Source: Palsa-892 sp035295845 (lineage in GTDB: Bacteria; Pseudomonadota; Alphaproteobacteria; Rhizobiales; Xanthobacteraceae). From it: DNA of 64,000 nucleotides. The DNA lies in the NCBI GenBank assembly GCA_035295845.1, contig DATGIF010000010.1, forward strand, positions 30,871 through 94,870. Reading direction: 5' to 3'. Position 1 is the first letter of the stretch; every line of letters begins with the position of its first letter. This document shows positions 16,641 to 25,342 of this stretch, one piece after another. The position numbers and the translations under genes were made by a program. Below the pieces are notes generated by a model, which saw nothing but the letters and a program-made list of their open reading frames with translations, made no database searches and was not told the DNA's origin.

Positions 16641-17315
16641 CTACTTGTCCTCCGACATGACGTAGCCGACGCCGCGGATGGTATCGATCTTCACCTTGGC
16701 GCCGCGGTTGGCGAGCTGCGTGCGCAGGCGATGGACGTAGACTTCGACGGCGTTCGAGGCGACGTCGCCGGCAAGGCCGAAAATCTGGTCCTCGACGAGC
16801 TTTTTCGGCACGACATTGTCCTTGCGCCGCATCAGGAGTTCGAGCACCGCGGTCTCGCGCGCGGACAAGACCTGCGGCTTGTCGTCGATGAAGGTCTGAC
16901 GGCCTTCGGTGTCGAACACCACATTGGAGAGCCTGAGCGAGCTTCCGAGCAGCTGGCTCGGCCGCCGCAACAGCGCTTCCAACCGCGCCACCAGTTCGTT
17001 GAAGGCGAAAGGCTTCACGAGATAATCGTCGGCGCCGCTGCGAAGGCCGCTGACGCGGTCATGCACGCCGCCGCGCGCGGTGAGGACAAGAACCGGAATC
17101 GGATCCTTGCGGTGTCGCAGGTCGCGCAGAATCGTAAGACCATCTCCATCCGGCAGGCCGAGATCGAGAATGAGCGCGGCGTAGCGGGTCGTCGCAAGCG
17201 CCGCTTGTGCCTCGCTCACACTCGCGAGGAGATCGACGTCAAACCCCGCGGACTGCAGCCCCTTGGCGAGGAGCTGTGCGAGTTCGTCGTTGTCTTCGAC
17301 AACCAATAATCTCAT
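16641..17315 (-). CDS. OmpR/PhoB-family response regulator
   Basis: 224 residues from ATG 17315. The receiver domain begins MRLLVVEDNDELAQ, with phospho-acceptor Asp51 in ILDLGLPDGDGL and Lys near 100 in LVKPF. The C-terminal OmpR-type winged helix ends with VEVYVHRLRTQLANRG...IRGVGYVM. The stop is one base from the kinase start, so both are translated together. The tandem TGTAAG boxes upstream fit the 11-base direct-repeat architecture bound by this class. Confidence 0.93.
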   Translation of the reverse strand: MRLLVVEDNDELAQLLAKGLQSAGFDVDLLASVSEAQAALATTRYAALILDLGLPDGDGLTILRDLRHRKDPIPVLVLTARGGVHDRVSGLRSGADDYLVKPFAFNELVARLEALLRRPSQLLGSSLRLSNVVFDTEGRQTFIDDKPQVLSARETAVLELLMRRKDNVVPKKLVEDQIFGLAGDVASNAVEVYVHRLRTQLANRGAKVKIDTIRGVGYVMSEDK

Positions 17316-17619
17316 GGCGGCGTTGCCCGATCGATCCGCACCAAAATACCGTAAAACGAGGAAATGATGACGTGACCACCAAGGCCGAACCAGCGCTGCT
17401 GTAAGCTTGGTGTAAGGTTCGCGCAAGGCGGACGCGAAAGCACGCGTAAGGCTGCTGTAAGTCCCACCCCCTAAAAGCCTCGCATGCTAGGCGCTGCTGA
17501 TTGGCGCGGAAGCAAGCACGTGTTCAGCGCCCTGAAATCCGCGCGCGGCGCCTCGCCGCACTACGCTGGTATGCGGTGACATTCACCGCGAACGCGACTA
17601 CCGCACGGGATCGCCGGAG
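17316..17619. promoter_or_regulatory. Divergent control region with tandem TGTAAG boxes
   Basis: A 304-base gap between the regulator and the pump operon. TGTAAG occurs at 17400-17405 and 17411-17416 (11-base period). CGTAAG at 17445-17450 and TGTAAG at 17456-17461 form a second pair with the same period, 45 bases further on. Paired hexamers spaced by 5 bases are the standard binding layout of OmpR/PhoB-family regulators, so these are probable autoregulatory and pump-activating sites. Nothing else gene-like is visible here. Confidence 0.6.
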
Positions 17620-19056
17620 ATGGAATCCGACATGAGGATCGGGCCGCTCAAGCAAGTCACGTCGCTGCTGCGATCGAAGGCCGTTGCCGCGCTTGCTCAC
17701 CTGCGCCCGGTCGCCAACGAATTACGGCGCCGGGCGGAGGACGTGATCGAACGGAGCGGCCTCCGGCCTCACCTCGAAAAATTATTTCTGCGATCGAAGG
17801 CGCTCGTTGCGCGTCTCGCTCCTCAGCTGCGCGTCGGCAAACTATCGTCTCGATCGAAAGCGGCGATCGGATTTGTCGTCCTCTGCTTCGCCTTCGGCGC
17901 CATTCTCATCGGCTCGAAGGCGGATCGCGGACGCGCCGATGCCGATCTCAAGAGCCCGGCCAAGAGCGAGCGCGGCGTATTCCGGCTCACGCCGAAGCAA
18001 TGGGCGACGCTTACGATCGAGCCGGTGGCGATCCAATCTTTCCGCACCGAGCAGCGGACCGAGGGCAAGATTACCGTCGACGAAGACCGCTCGACGCCGA
18101 TCTTCTCCCCCTATGCCGGCCGCGTCACCAAGCTCCTGGTGAGCCCGGGCGACACGGTGCAGCGCGGGCAGCCGCTGTTCGTGCTCGAGGCCGCGGATTC
18201 CGTGCAGGGGCAGAACGATTTCATCACGGCGGTCACCGCCGTGAACAAGGCGCGCTCGCAGGTCACCCTGACCGAGACCACCGAGCGGCGGCTGCACAAT
18301 CTCTACGATGCCAACGCCATGCCGCTGAAGGACTGGCAGCAGGCGCAGGCGGATCTCACGGCCGCGAAAAACGACCTGCGGACCGCCGAAACCACGCTCG
18401 AAGCCATGCGCAATCGCCTGCGCATTCTCGGCAAGACCGATGCCGAAATCGACACGTTTCAGCAGAGCGGCGCGATCACGCCCGACTCGACCGTCTATGC
18501 TCCGCTCGCCGGCACGATCGTGCAGCGCAAGGTCGGCCCCGGCCAATACATCACCGCGGGGTCGAGCGACCCGGTCTTCGTCATCGGCGATTTGTCGACG
18601 GTCTGGCTTGTCGCCTTTGTGCGCGAGTCCGACGCCTCCAAGGTGAAGCTCGATCAGACAATCCGGTTCACGGTGCTTACCTATCCCGATCAGGTATTCG
18701 AGGCGAAGATCAACTACATCGCGACCTCGATCGACCCCGCGAGCCGCCGGCTCATGGTCCGCGCCACGATCGACAATTCGCAGGCGCTCCTCAAGCTCGA
18801 AATGTTCGCGAGCGTCATCATCGTGACCGACGAAGGCGTGCCGATGACGGCGGTGCCGCGCGAAGCCGTCATCTACGAAGGCGACATCGCGCGCGCGTGG
18901 GTCGCGGTTGAGGAAATGGCGGTCGAACTCAGGACGGTCAAGCTCGGGCTCTCCAACGGACGGCTGATCCAGGTGCTCGATGGCCTTGCGCCCGGCGAGA
19001 AAGTCGTCACGCGCGGGAGCCTGTTCATCGACCGCATGGCGTCCGGCGGCCAGTAA
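17620..19056 (+). CDS. RND efflux periplasmic adaptor with basic N-terminal extension
   Basis: 478 residues; ATG 17620 is used, with ATG 17632 as an alternative. Residues 1-82 are a basic leader with three RSKA repeats (18-21, 58-61, 78-81), then a membrane anchor at about 83-100. The rest is a CusB/CzcB-type membrane-fusion protein: barrel-sandwich hybrid half FSPYAGRVTKLLVSPGDTVQRGQPLF, an alpha-hairpin, the second half VYAPLAGTIVQRKVGPGQYI, and the beta-barrel/membrane-proximal region to the end. It bridges the inner-membrane pump and the outer-membrane channel encoded downstream. No His/Met-rich metal-binding N-terminus is evident. Confidence 0.9.
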   Translation: MESDMRIGPLKQVTSLLRSKAVAALAHLRPVANELRRRAEDVIERSGLRPHLEKLFLRSKALVARLAPQLRVGKLSSRSKAAIGFVVLCFAFGAILIGSKADRGRADADLKSPAKSERGVFRLTPKQWATLTIEPVAIQSFRTEQRTEGKITVDEDRSTPIFSPYAGRVTKLLVSPGDTVQRGQPLFVLEAADSVQGQNDFITAVTAVNKARSQVTLTETTERRLHNLYDANAMPLKDWQQAQADLTAAKNDLRTAETTLEAMRNRLRILGKTDAEIDTFQQSGAITPDSTVYAPLAGTIVQRKVGPGQYITAGSSDPVFVIGDLSTVWLVAFVRESDASKVKLDQTIRFTVLTYPDQVFEAKINYIATSIDPASRRLMVRATIDNSQALLKLEMFASVIIVTDEGVPMTAVPREAVIYEGDIARAWVAVEEMAVELRTVKLGLSNGRLIQVLDGLAPGEKVVTRGSLFIDRMASGGQ

Positions 19057-19080
19057 TTACGCGTTGAGCGGGGTGCAGCG

Positions 19081-22000
19081 ATGAATGCCATTCTCGCCTT
19101 TGCCCTGCATCGCCGGGTGCTGATGCTGTTCCTATTCGCGATGGTGTTCGCGGGCGGTATCGGCGCGTTCCGATCGCTCAACATCGAAGCCTATCCCGAC
19201 CCCGTGCCGCCGATGGTGGACATCATCACCCAGAGCCCCGGGCTCTCGGCCGAGGAGATCGAGCGCTACATCACAATCCCGATCGAGACGCAGGTCGCCG
19301 GCATCCAGAACCTGCGGGTGATGCGGACCATTTCGCTCTATGGCCTGTCGGACGTGAAGCTGCAGTTCACCTTCGACTACACCTACGATCAGGCGCTTCA
19401 GCAGGTGTTCAATCGCCTGTCGCAGCTCAACGGATTGCCGAACAACGTATCGCCGCAGATCAATCCCGGAAGCCCGATTGGCGAAATCTACCGCTACAAG
19501 CTCGTCGGCCCGCCCGGCTACAGCGTTCTCGATCTCAAGACCTTGCAGGATTGGATGCTACAGCGCCGGTTCCGCGCGGTCCCCGGCGTCATCGACGTCA
19601 CCGGCTGGGGCGGCAAGACGAAGACTTACGAGCTGCAGGTCGATTTCAACAAGCTCATCGCCTATGGGCTGACGCTGCCGCAGCTTTTGCAAAGCCTGAA
19701 CAACAGCAACATCAATGTCGGCGGCAACACGGTCAGCCTCGGCTCGCAGTCGGCGGTCGTCCGCGGCGTCGGCCTCATCCGTTCCATCGACGATCTCAAC
19801 AATACGATGCTGACCCAGGCCGGCGGCAATCCGGTATTGGTGCGCGACGTCGCCACCGTGATCGTCGGCAACCAGCCGCGGCTCGGGATTGCCGGCAAGG
19901 ACGACGACAACGACATCGTCGAAGGCATCGTGCTGATGCGCCGCGGCCAGCAGAGCACGCCGACGATCGAGCGCGTGAAGGCCGAGGTCAGGCGCATCAA
20001 CAATTCCGGAATCCTGCCGCCCGGCGTGCGGATCGAGCAAATCTACGATCGCCAGGATCTCATCAACATCACGACGAGCACGGTTCTGCGCAACATGGTG
20101 TTCGGGATTCTGTTGATCTTCGTGCTGCAATGGCTGTTCCTCGGCAATCTGCGCACCGCCCTCATCGTCGCCGCCACGATCCCCTTCGCGCTCTTCTTCG
20201 CGATCGGCATCCTGGTGCTGCAGGGGGAATCCGCGAATCTGCTCTCGGTCGGCGCCATCGACTTCGGCCTGATCGTCGATGCGACCGTGATCATGGTTGA
20301 AAGCATCTTCCGTCGGCTCGGGCAGGCGATGGAAAATTCGCCCGCCAAACAAGAGGCCGCCGCTGCAAGCGGCTTGCAGGGCAAACTGCTTGCGATCTTC
20401 ATGGCCGGCACCGGCGTGAGCCGCTCGATCCTCTTCGCCGCCGGCATCATCATCGCGGGCTTTATTCCGCTGTTCACACTGAGCGGCGTCGAGGGGCAAA
20501 TCTTTGGCCCGATGGCGAAGACCTACGCCTACGCGCTCGCTGGCGGGCTGATGGCGACCTTCACGGTGACGCCGGCATTGAGCGCGATCCTGTTGCCAGA
20601 GCGGGTCGAGGAGACCGAAACGCGGCTCGTGCGTTTCCTGCACCAGCTTTACAGGCCGGCGCTCGCCTTCGCGGTCGCAAACCAAGCGCGCGTCGTCGCG
20701 GGCATGACCGCACTCCTCGTGCTCGCGGGCTTTGCCCTGCATTTCCTCGGCCTGGAATTCCTGCCCAAGCTCGAGGAGGGCAATCTCTGGATCCGCGCCA
20801 CGCTGCCGGCCACGATCTCGCTCGAGGAAGGCAACGGCTATGTGAACCGCATGCGCGCGACGATCGCCGCCTTCCCCGAAGTGGTGTCGGTCGTCTCCCA
20901 GCACGGGCGCCCCGATGACGGCACCGATGCCGCGGGCTTCTTCAATGCCGAATTCTTCGTGCCGCTAAAACCGGTCACGAAGTGGCGCCGCGGCCTCGAC
21001 AAGGAAAAGCTTACCGATGAAATGCAAGTCAAGCTCGAGGAGGAATTTCCGGGCGTCGAGTTCAACTTCTCGCAATATCTGCAGGACAACGTGGCGGAAG
21101 CGGTCTCCGGCGTCAAAGGCGAGAACTCGATCAAGGTCTTCGGCAACGACCTGAAGGAGCTCACCGAGACCGCCGACAAGATCAAGGCGGTGCTCGCGAC
21201 TGTTCCCGGCATCACCGATCTCGCCGTATTCGCCTCGCTCGGCCAGCCGACGATCCAGATCGAGATCGACCGCGCCCGCGCCGCGCGCTACGGGCTCGCT
21301 CCCGGCGATATCAATTCCACCATCCGGGTCGCCATCGGCGGTGACACGGCGGGCGACGTCTACGATCCCGGCAGCGACCGCCACTTCCCGATCGTGGTGC
21401 GGCTGGCGCCGCGCTACCGGCAGAACGCCGAGGCGATCAGCAACATCACCATCGGCGCGCAGGGGCCGAACGGGATCACGCAGATTCCGCTGAGCGAGGT
21501 GGCAAACGTCAAGCTCGTCTCCGGCCCCTCCTACATCTATCGCGAGCAGCAGGAACGGTATCTTCCGATCAAATTCAGCGTGCGCGACCGCGACCTCGGC
21601 AGCGCCATCCAGGAGGCGCGTAAGAAGGTCTCGAAGCAGGTGAAGCTGCCGTCGGGCTCGCGGCTTGAATGGGTCGGCGAGTTTCGCAACCTGCAGGAAG
21701 CGATCGCGCGCCTGCAGGTCGTGGTGCCGATCAGCCTCGCGCTGATTGCGCTGCTCCTGTGGATCAATTTTTCCTCGCTGCTCGAGACGCTGCTCGCGAT
21801 GAGCGTGATCCCCATGGCGATCATCGGCGGCATCTTCGCGCTGTTTGTCACGCAGATTCCGTTCAGCGTGTCGGCGGCGATCGGATTCGTCGCGTTGTTC
21901 GGCATTTCGGTGATGGACGGCATCATCATCCTGTCGCAGTACAATCAACTCATCGAGAGCGGCCTCGAACGCACGGCAGCGGTGTTGAAGACCGGCGAAT

Positions 22001-22236
22001 TGCAAATGCGGCCGGTGCTCATGACCTGCGTGATCGCGGGTGTTGGTCTGTTGCCCGCGGCATTGTCGACCGGCATCGGATCGCAGGTGCAGAAGCCGCT
22101 CGCCGTCGTCGTGGTCGGCGGCATGCTGCTCGCCCCGGTGATCATCCTGATTACGCTGCCGGTCCTGATCGCGCTCTTCTCGCGGCACACGAAGGCGGGG
22201 AGAAACGCGGGAACGGCTCTCGAACCGGCTGAATGA
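19081..22236 (+). CDS. CzcA/CusA-family RND transporter
   Basis: 1051 residues with the standard RND layout: TM1 near residue 12, a large periplasmic loop, TM2-6, a second loop, TM7-12. The TM4 proton-relay motif reads DFGLIVDATVIMVES (from residue 394). HME pumps of the CzcA type have DFGxxVDGAVxxVEN, so this protein keeps both aspartates but replaces Gly-Ala with Ala-Thr and Asn with Ser. Metal export is the first guess, but those differences leave the substrate open. Starts 24 bases after the adaptor. Inner-membrane, proton-driven. Confidence 0.88.
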   Translation: MNAILAFALHRRVLMLFLFAMVFAGGIGAFRSLNIEAYPDPVPPMVDIITQSPGLSAEEIERYITIPIETQVAGIQNLRVMRTISLYGLSDVKLQFTFDYTYDQALQQVFNRLSQLNGLPNNVSPQINPGSPIGEIYRYKLVGPPGYSVLDLKTLQDWMLQRRFRAVPGVIDVTGWGGKTKTYELQVDFNKLIAYGLTLPQLLQSLNNSNINVGGNTVSLGSQSAVVRGVGLIRSIDDLNNTMLTQAGGNPVLVRDVATVIVGNQPRLGIAGKDDDNDIVEGIVLMRRGQQSTPTIERVKAEVRRINNSGILPPGVRIEQIYDRQDLINITTSTVLRNMVFGILLIFVLQWLFLGNLRTALIVAATIPFALFFAIGILVLQGESANLLSVGAIDFGLIVDATVIMVESIFRRLGQAMENSPAKQEAAAASGLQGKLLAIFMAGTGVSRSILFAAGIIIAGFIPLFTLSGVEGQIFGPMAKTYAYALAGGLMATFTVTPALSAILLPERVEETETRLVRFLHQLYRPALAFAVANQARVVAGMTALLVLAGFALHFLGLEFLPKLEEGNLWIRATLPATISLEEGNGYVNRMRATIAAFPEVVSVVSQHGRPDDGTDAAGFFNAEFFVPLKPVTKWRRGLDKEKLTDEMQVKLEEEFPGVEFNFSQYLQDNVAEAVSGVKGENSIKVFGNDLKELTETADKIKAVLATVPGITDLAVFASLGQPTIQIEIDRARAARYGLAPGDINSTIRVAIGGDTAGDVYDPGSDRHFPIVVRLAPRYRQNAEAISNITIGAQGPNGITQIPLSEVANVKLVSGPSYIYREQQERYLPIKFSVRDRDLGSAIQEARKKVSKQVKLPSGSRLEWVGEFRNLQEAIARLQVVVPISLALIALLLWINFSSLLETLLAMSVIPMAIIGGIFALFVTQIPFSVSAAIGFVALFGISVMDGIIILSQYNQLIESGLERTAAVLKTGELQMRPVLMTCVIAGVGLLPAALSTGIGSQVQKPLAVVVVGGMLLAPVIILITLPVLIALFSRHTKAGRNAGTALEPAE

Positions 22237-22321
22237 TCGAATAGACTGGCGCGGGTGCCCAGTGCGTTCCAGTCGCGATGCGTGCTTGCGTGATGAAGGG
22301 ATTGGGTAAGGGGATTTGGCC

Positions 22322-23800
22322 GTGTCACGTCTGCAGGGGTTGGCTGGCGCCGTTCTCGTCGCGTTCATGCAGACGAGCTGCGCCGTCGGACCCGATTTCC
22401 ATGCGCCGGAGGCGCCGGGCGTCAACACGTTCCTGCAGGGGCGGCCGGACGATCCTGCGCGCACCGACCGCGTGCCGGGGATCGCCCTCGTGCGCGGCGC
22501 GGATATTCCGCCGCAATGGTGGGAGCTCTTCCATCAGCCGGCGCTCGATCAATTGGTCGAGGAAGGAATTGCGCACAACGCCGATCTGGAAGCGGCGGAA
22601 GCGGCGCTCAGGGTGGCGCAGGCCAATGCGCTTGCCACACGCGGCGTGCTCCTGCCGACCGCGAGCGCGGGTTTCAACGCAAGCCGGCAGCAAACGCCGA
22701 CCCAAGCACTGAGCTCAAACGCGACCTCGGGCGCTTCGATCTACAGCCTCTACACGCCGCAAGTGAGCGTAGCCTATGTCGCCGACCTATGGGGCGGGAC
22801 CCGGCGCCAGATCGAAACGGCGGACGCGCAGGCGGAGGCGCTCCGCTTTCAGCGCGAGGGCGTTTATCTCACGCTCACGACGAACATCGCGCTCGCCGCG
22901 ATTGAGGAGGCGCGGCTCCGCGGCCAGATCGCCGCGACGCAGCGGATCATCGGCTTGCAGAGCGAGCTCCTCCGCATCCTGCGGCGGCAAAACGAACAGG
23001 GGCAGATCGCCCTCCCCGACGTGGTCGCGCAGGAGACTGCGGTGGCGCAGGCGCGGCTTCTGCTGCCGCCGCTCGAGAGGCAACTGGCGCAGCAGCGCAA
23101 CCTCTTGGCATTTCTGACCGGACGCTTTCCGAGCGAATACGGGATACCGACCTTTGCGCTTGGCGCGTTCCGCGCGCCGCGGCAAATACCGCTCAGCCTG
23201 CCGGCCGATCTCGTACGCCAGCGGCCCGACATCCGCACGGCGGAGGCAAATTTGCACGCGGCCAATGCGCAAATTGGCGTTGCGATCGCAAATCGCCTGC
23301 CGCAAATCGCGATCACCGGCAATGCGGGCAACACCGCCACCAGCATGGCGCAACTGTTCGCGCCGGGAACCGGAATCTGGATGATCGCCGGTAATGCCGC
23401 GCAAACGGTGTTCGACGCGGGCACCTTGCAGAACAAGCAGCTGGCGGCGGAGGAAGCGACCAACCAGGCGCTCGCGCAATATAAGAGCGTGGTGCTCGCC
23501 GCGTTCCAGAATGTCGCCGACGTGTTGCGGGCATTGCAGGCGGATAACCGCACGATTGCGGCCGCCGTCGCGGCCGAGCGTTCGGCCTCGCAGAACATCG
23601 GTCTCGTGCGGCGGCAGGTCGAGCAGGGACAGGCCAGCGTGCCGATCCTGCTCGCGGCCCAACAGGCCTATCTGCAAACTTCGCTCGCCCGCGTTGACGC
23701 GCAGGCCGCGCGACTTGCCGACACCGTCGCCCTTTTCCAGGCGCTCGGCGGCGGCTGGTGGAACAGGCTGGAAGTGATCGCGGCCGGAACGGCGTTTTAG
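22322..23800 (+). CDS. Outer-membrane efflux lipoprotein (NodT/OprM family)
   Basis: 492 residues from GTG 22322 (AGGGGA 8 bases upstream; a TTG at 22316 is too close). The signal peptide ends in a lipobox FMQTSC with Cys near residue 20, followed by AVGPDFHAPE typical of NodT-type factors. Two tandem outer-membrane-efflux repeats follow, each with long amphipathic helices (AEAALRVAQANALATRG; AEANLHAANAQIGVAIANRLP). It forms the trimeric exit duct for the pump encoded upstream. Confidence 0.92.
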   Translation: MSRLQGLAGAVLVAFMQTSCAVGPDFHAPEAPGVNTFLQGRPDDPARTDRVPGIALVRGADIPPQWWELFHQPALDQLVEEGIAHNADLEAAEAALRVAQANALATRGVLLPTASAGFNASRQQTPTQALSSNATSGASIYSLYTPQVSVAYVADLWGGTRRQIETADAQAEALRFQREGVYLTLTTNIALAAIEEARLRGQIAATQRIIGLQSELLRILRRQNEQGQIALPDVVAQETAVAQARLLLPPLERQLAQQRNLLAFLTGRFPSEYGIPTFALGAFRAPRQIPLSLPADLVRQRPDIRTAEANLHAANAQIGVAIANRLPQIAITGNAGNTATSMAQLFAPGTGIWMIAGNAAQTVFDAGTLQNKQLAAEEATNQALAQYKSVVLAAFQNVADVLRALQADNRTIAAAVAAERSASQNIGLVRRQVEQGQASVPILLAAQQAYLQTSLARVDAQAARLADTVALFQALGGGWWNRLEVIAAGTAF

Positions 23801-23815
23801 CACGCTGATCCGGCG

Positions 23816-25342
23816 CTATTCGGCGGCGGCGCGGAAAGCGGATCGCCCTTCGATTTCAGCGAGACACCGCGCCAGGCTCTCGCCTTCCGGATCGACCAAA
23901 GCGGCGGTGCGGGCGCTCGCCACGGCATCGGTCGCGCGGGCGGCGGCAATTTCGCCCGCAAGTGCTGCGCGGATGACGCGGGTTTCGATCAGATGAAAGT
24001 TCGCGGCCCCGCGCTTGTGGGTATCGCCATAGCCTTTGATAAGGCGCGCGCATTCGGCCACCTCGAGCGCGAGGGACGGCGAAATTCCGGCTGCGGCGGC
24101 GATGAGATCGAGCCAGGATTCGATCGCGGCCTGCTCCTCGATAAAGCGATGGGTGCGCGGACGAAAGGCGCGCAGCTTCGTAAGCAACCAGAAGCGGAGA
24201 TAGCCGCTGATCGAGGCGGTATTCACCTCCATTCCCCAATGAAAGCGATCGAGCCAGCCGAACCGGGCTGAAATTCGCAGGATGGGCCGCGCGAGAAACG
24301 GCGGCAGGATCTGGCAGAATTCCTCGATGCCGGGTTTCAGAAATTCGTAGATCGCGTAGGGATCGCCGGAAATTCTCATCTCGGCGATGATGCGTGTGAT
24401 GCGCGCAGGATCGATCTTCGCCTGCGCGACACGGATCACGTCTTCGTAGGACATGCGCACGGCAAGATGGCGTGCGGCCTCGGCGAGGAGCTTGCCGCCG
24501 GCGTCCGCGCGATTGTCGGTTTCGCGAATGCGTTGCAAGCGGTCGAGGTAGAGACGCGCATAATTCAAGTCCTGGTAATTGGTGAGCCGCCGCGCGCCTT
24601 CGATAATGATTCCGCGCGCCGCTTCCGGCATCGCGGCGATTTCCTTCTCAATGGCCGGCAGCTCGGCCCTTTCGCGCGCGCCGCGCTTGCCGTCTTTTGC
24701 CGCCACGGCGGCGCGATTGCGCGCGGCCTCAACACCGGCGCGAAATCCGGAAAGATTGCTCTCGACGGCCTTGGCATCGGCTGCAATTGCCGCCTCGAAT
24801 TCATCGATCGAAATCGGCAAAAGGCTACTCTCCGCGAGCGCGCCGAGCATCAGCGCATTCACCATCGCGCCCGCGCGTTTCGCCGTCTCCGCTATGTCGA
24901 ACAGGAGCAGCGACTTCGTGTTGTCGCCGAGCGCCTTGATCAAGCGCTCCTGATCGTAGCGGCCGTCGGCCATCGCAATCTTCTCGTCCATGGCGTAGAA
25001 GCGGCTCGTGGACGCAATCAGCGCGGTGCGGTCGGCAGTCACGAAGCCGTTGGCGGCGAGGCGCCCGGCCTCCATCAATTCGCTCGCGAGTGCAATGTCG
25101 ATATCGGCGATCCCCGGCGTAAGCGCGAGCACCGGCCGTTTGCCGGAAAGCTCCCGCGCCGGCACCGGCACGATCTCGATGTAATAGGTGGTGGCGCCGG
25201 TGCGCTGCGCGACGCCCGGAATCGACGTCGACTGCACCGGAAAGCCTTTTCGCTCGGCGGCGGAGACGATCCAATCCGTGAGCACACCGCCGCCCTCGCC
25301 GCCAAGGGCCGCGATCAGCAATTTGACCGGCTCGCCGCTCAT
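23816..25342 (-). CDS. iorB: Indolepyruvate ferredoxin oxidoreductase beta-like subunit, long form
   Basis: 508 residues. The first ~200 match IorB, the gamma-type domain of 2-oxoacid:ferredoxin oxidoreductases (IAALGGEGGGVLTDWI, TSIPGVAQRTGATTYYIEI). Classical archaeal IorB ends there; this one adds ~300 helical residues (DUF6537-like), a form common in proteobacteria. With IorA it would oxidatively decarboxylate arylpyruvates to arylacyl-CoA. It overlaps IorA by ATGA (25339-25342). There is no ferredoxin gene alongside. Confidence 0.85.
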   Translation of the reverse strand: MSGEPVKLLIAALGGEGGGVLTDWIVSAAERKGFPVQSTSIPGVAQRTGATTYYIEIVPVPARELSGKRPVLALTPGIADIDIALASELMEAGRLAANGFVTADRTALIASTSRFYAMDEKIAMADGRYDQERLIKALGDNTKSLLLFDIAETAKRAGAMVNALMLGALAESSLLPISIDEFEAAIAADAKAVESNLSGFRAGVEAARNRAAVAAKDGKRGARERAELPAIEKEIAAMPEAARGIIIEGARRLTNYQDLNYARLYLDRLQRIRETDNRADAGGKLLAEAARHLAVRMSYEDVIRVAQAKIDPARITRIIAEMRISGDPYAIYEFLKPGIEEFCQILPPFLARPILRISARFGWLDRFHWGMEVNTASISGYLRFWLLTKLRAFRPRTHRFIEEQAAIESWLDLIAAAAGISPSLALEVAECARLIKGYGDTHKRGAANFHLIETRVIRAALAGEIAAARATDAVASARTAALVDPEGESLARCLAEIEGRSAFRAAAE

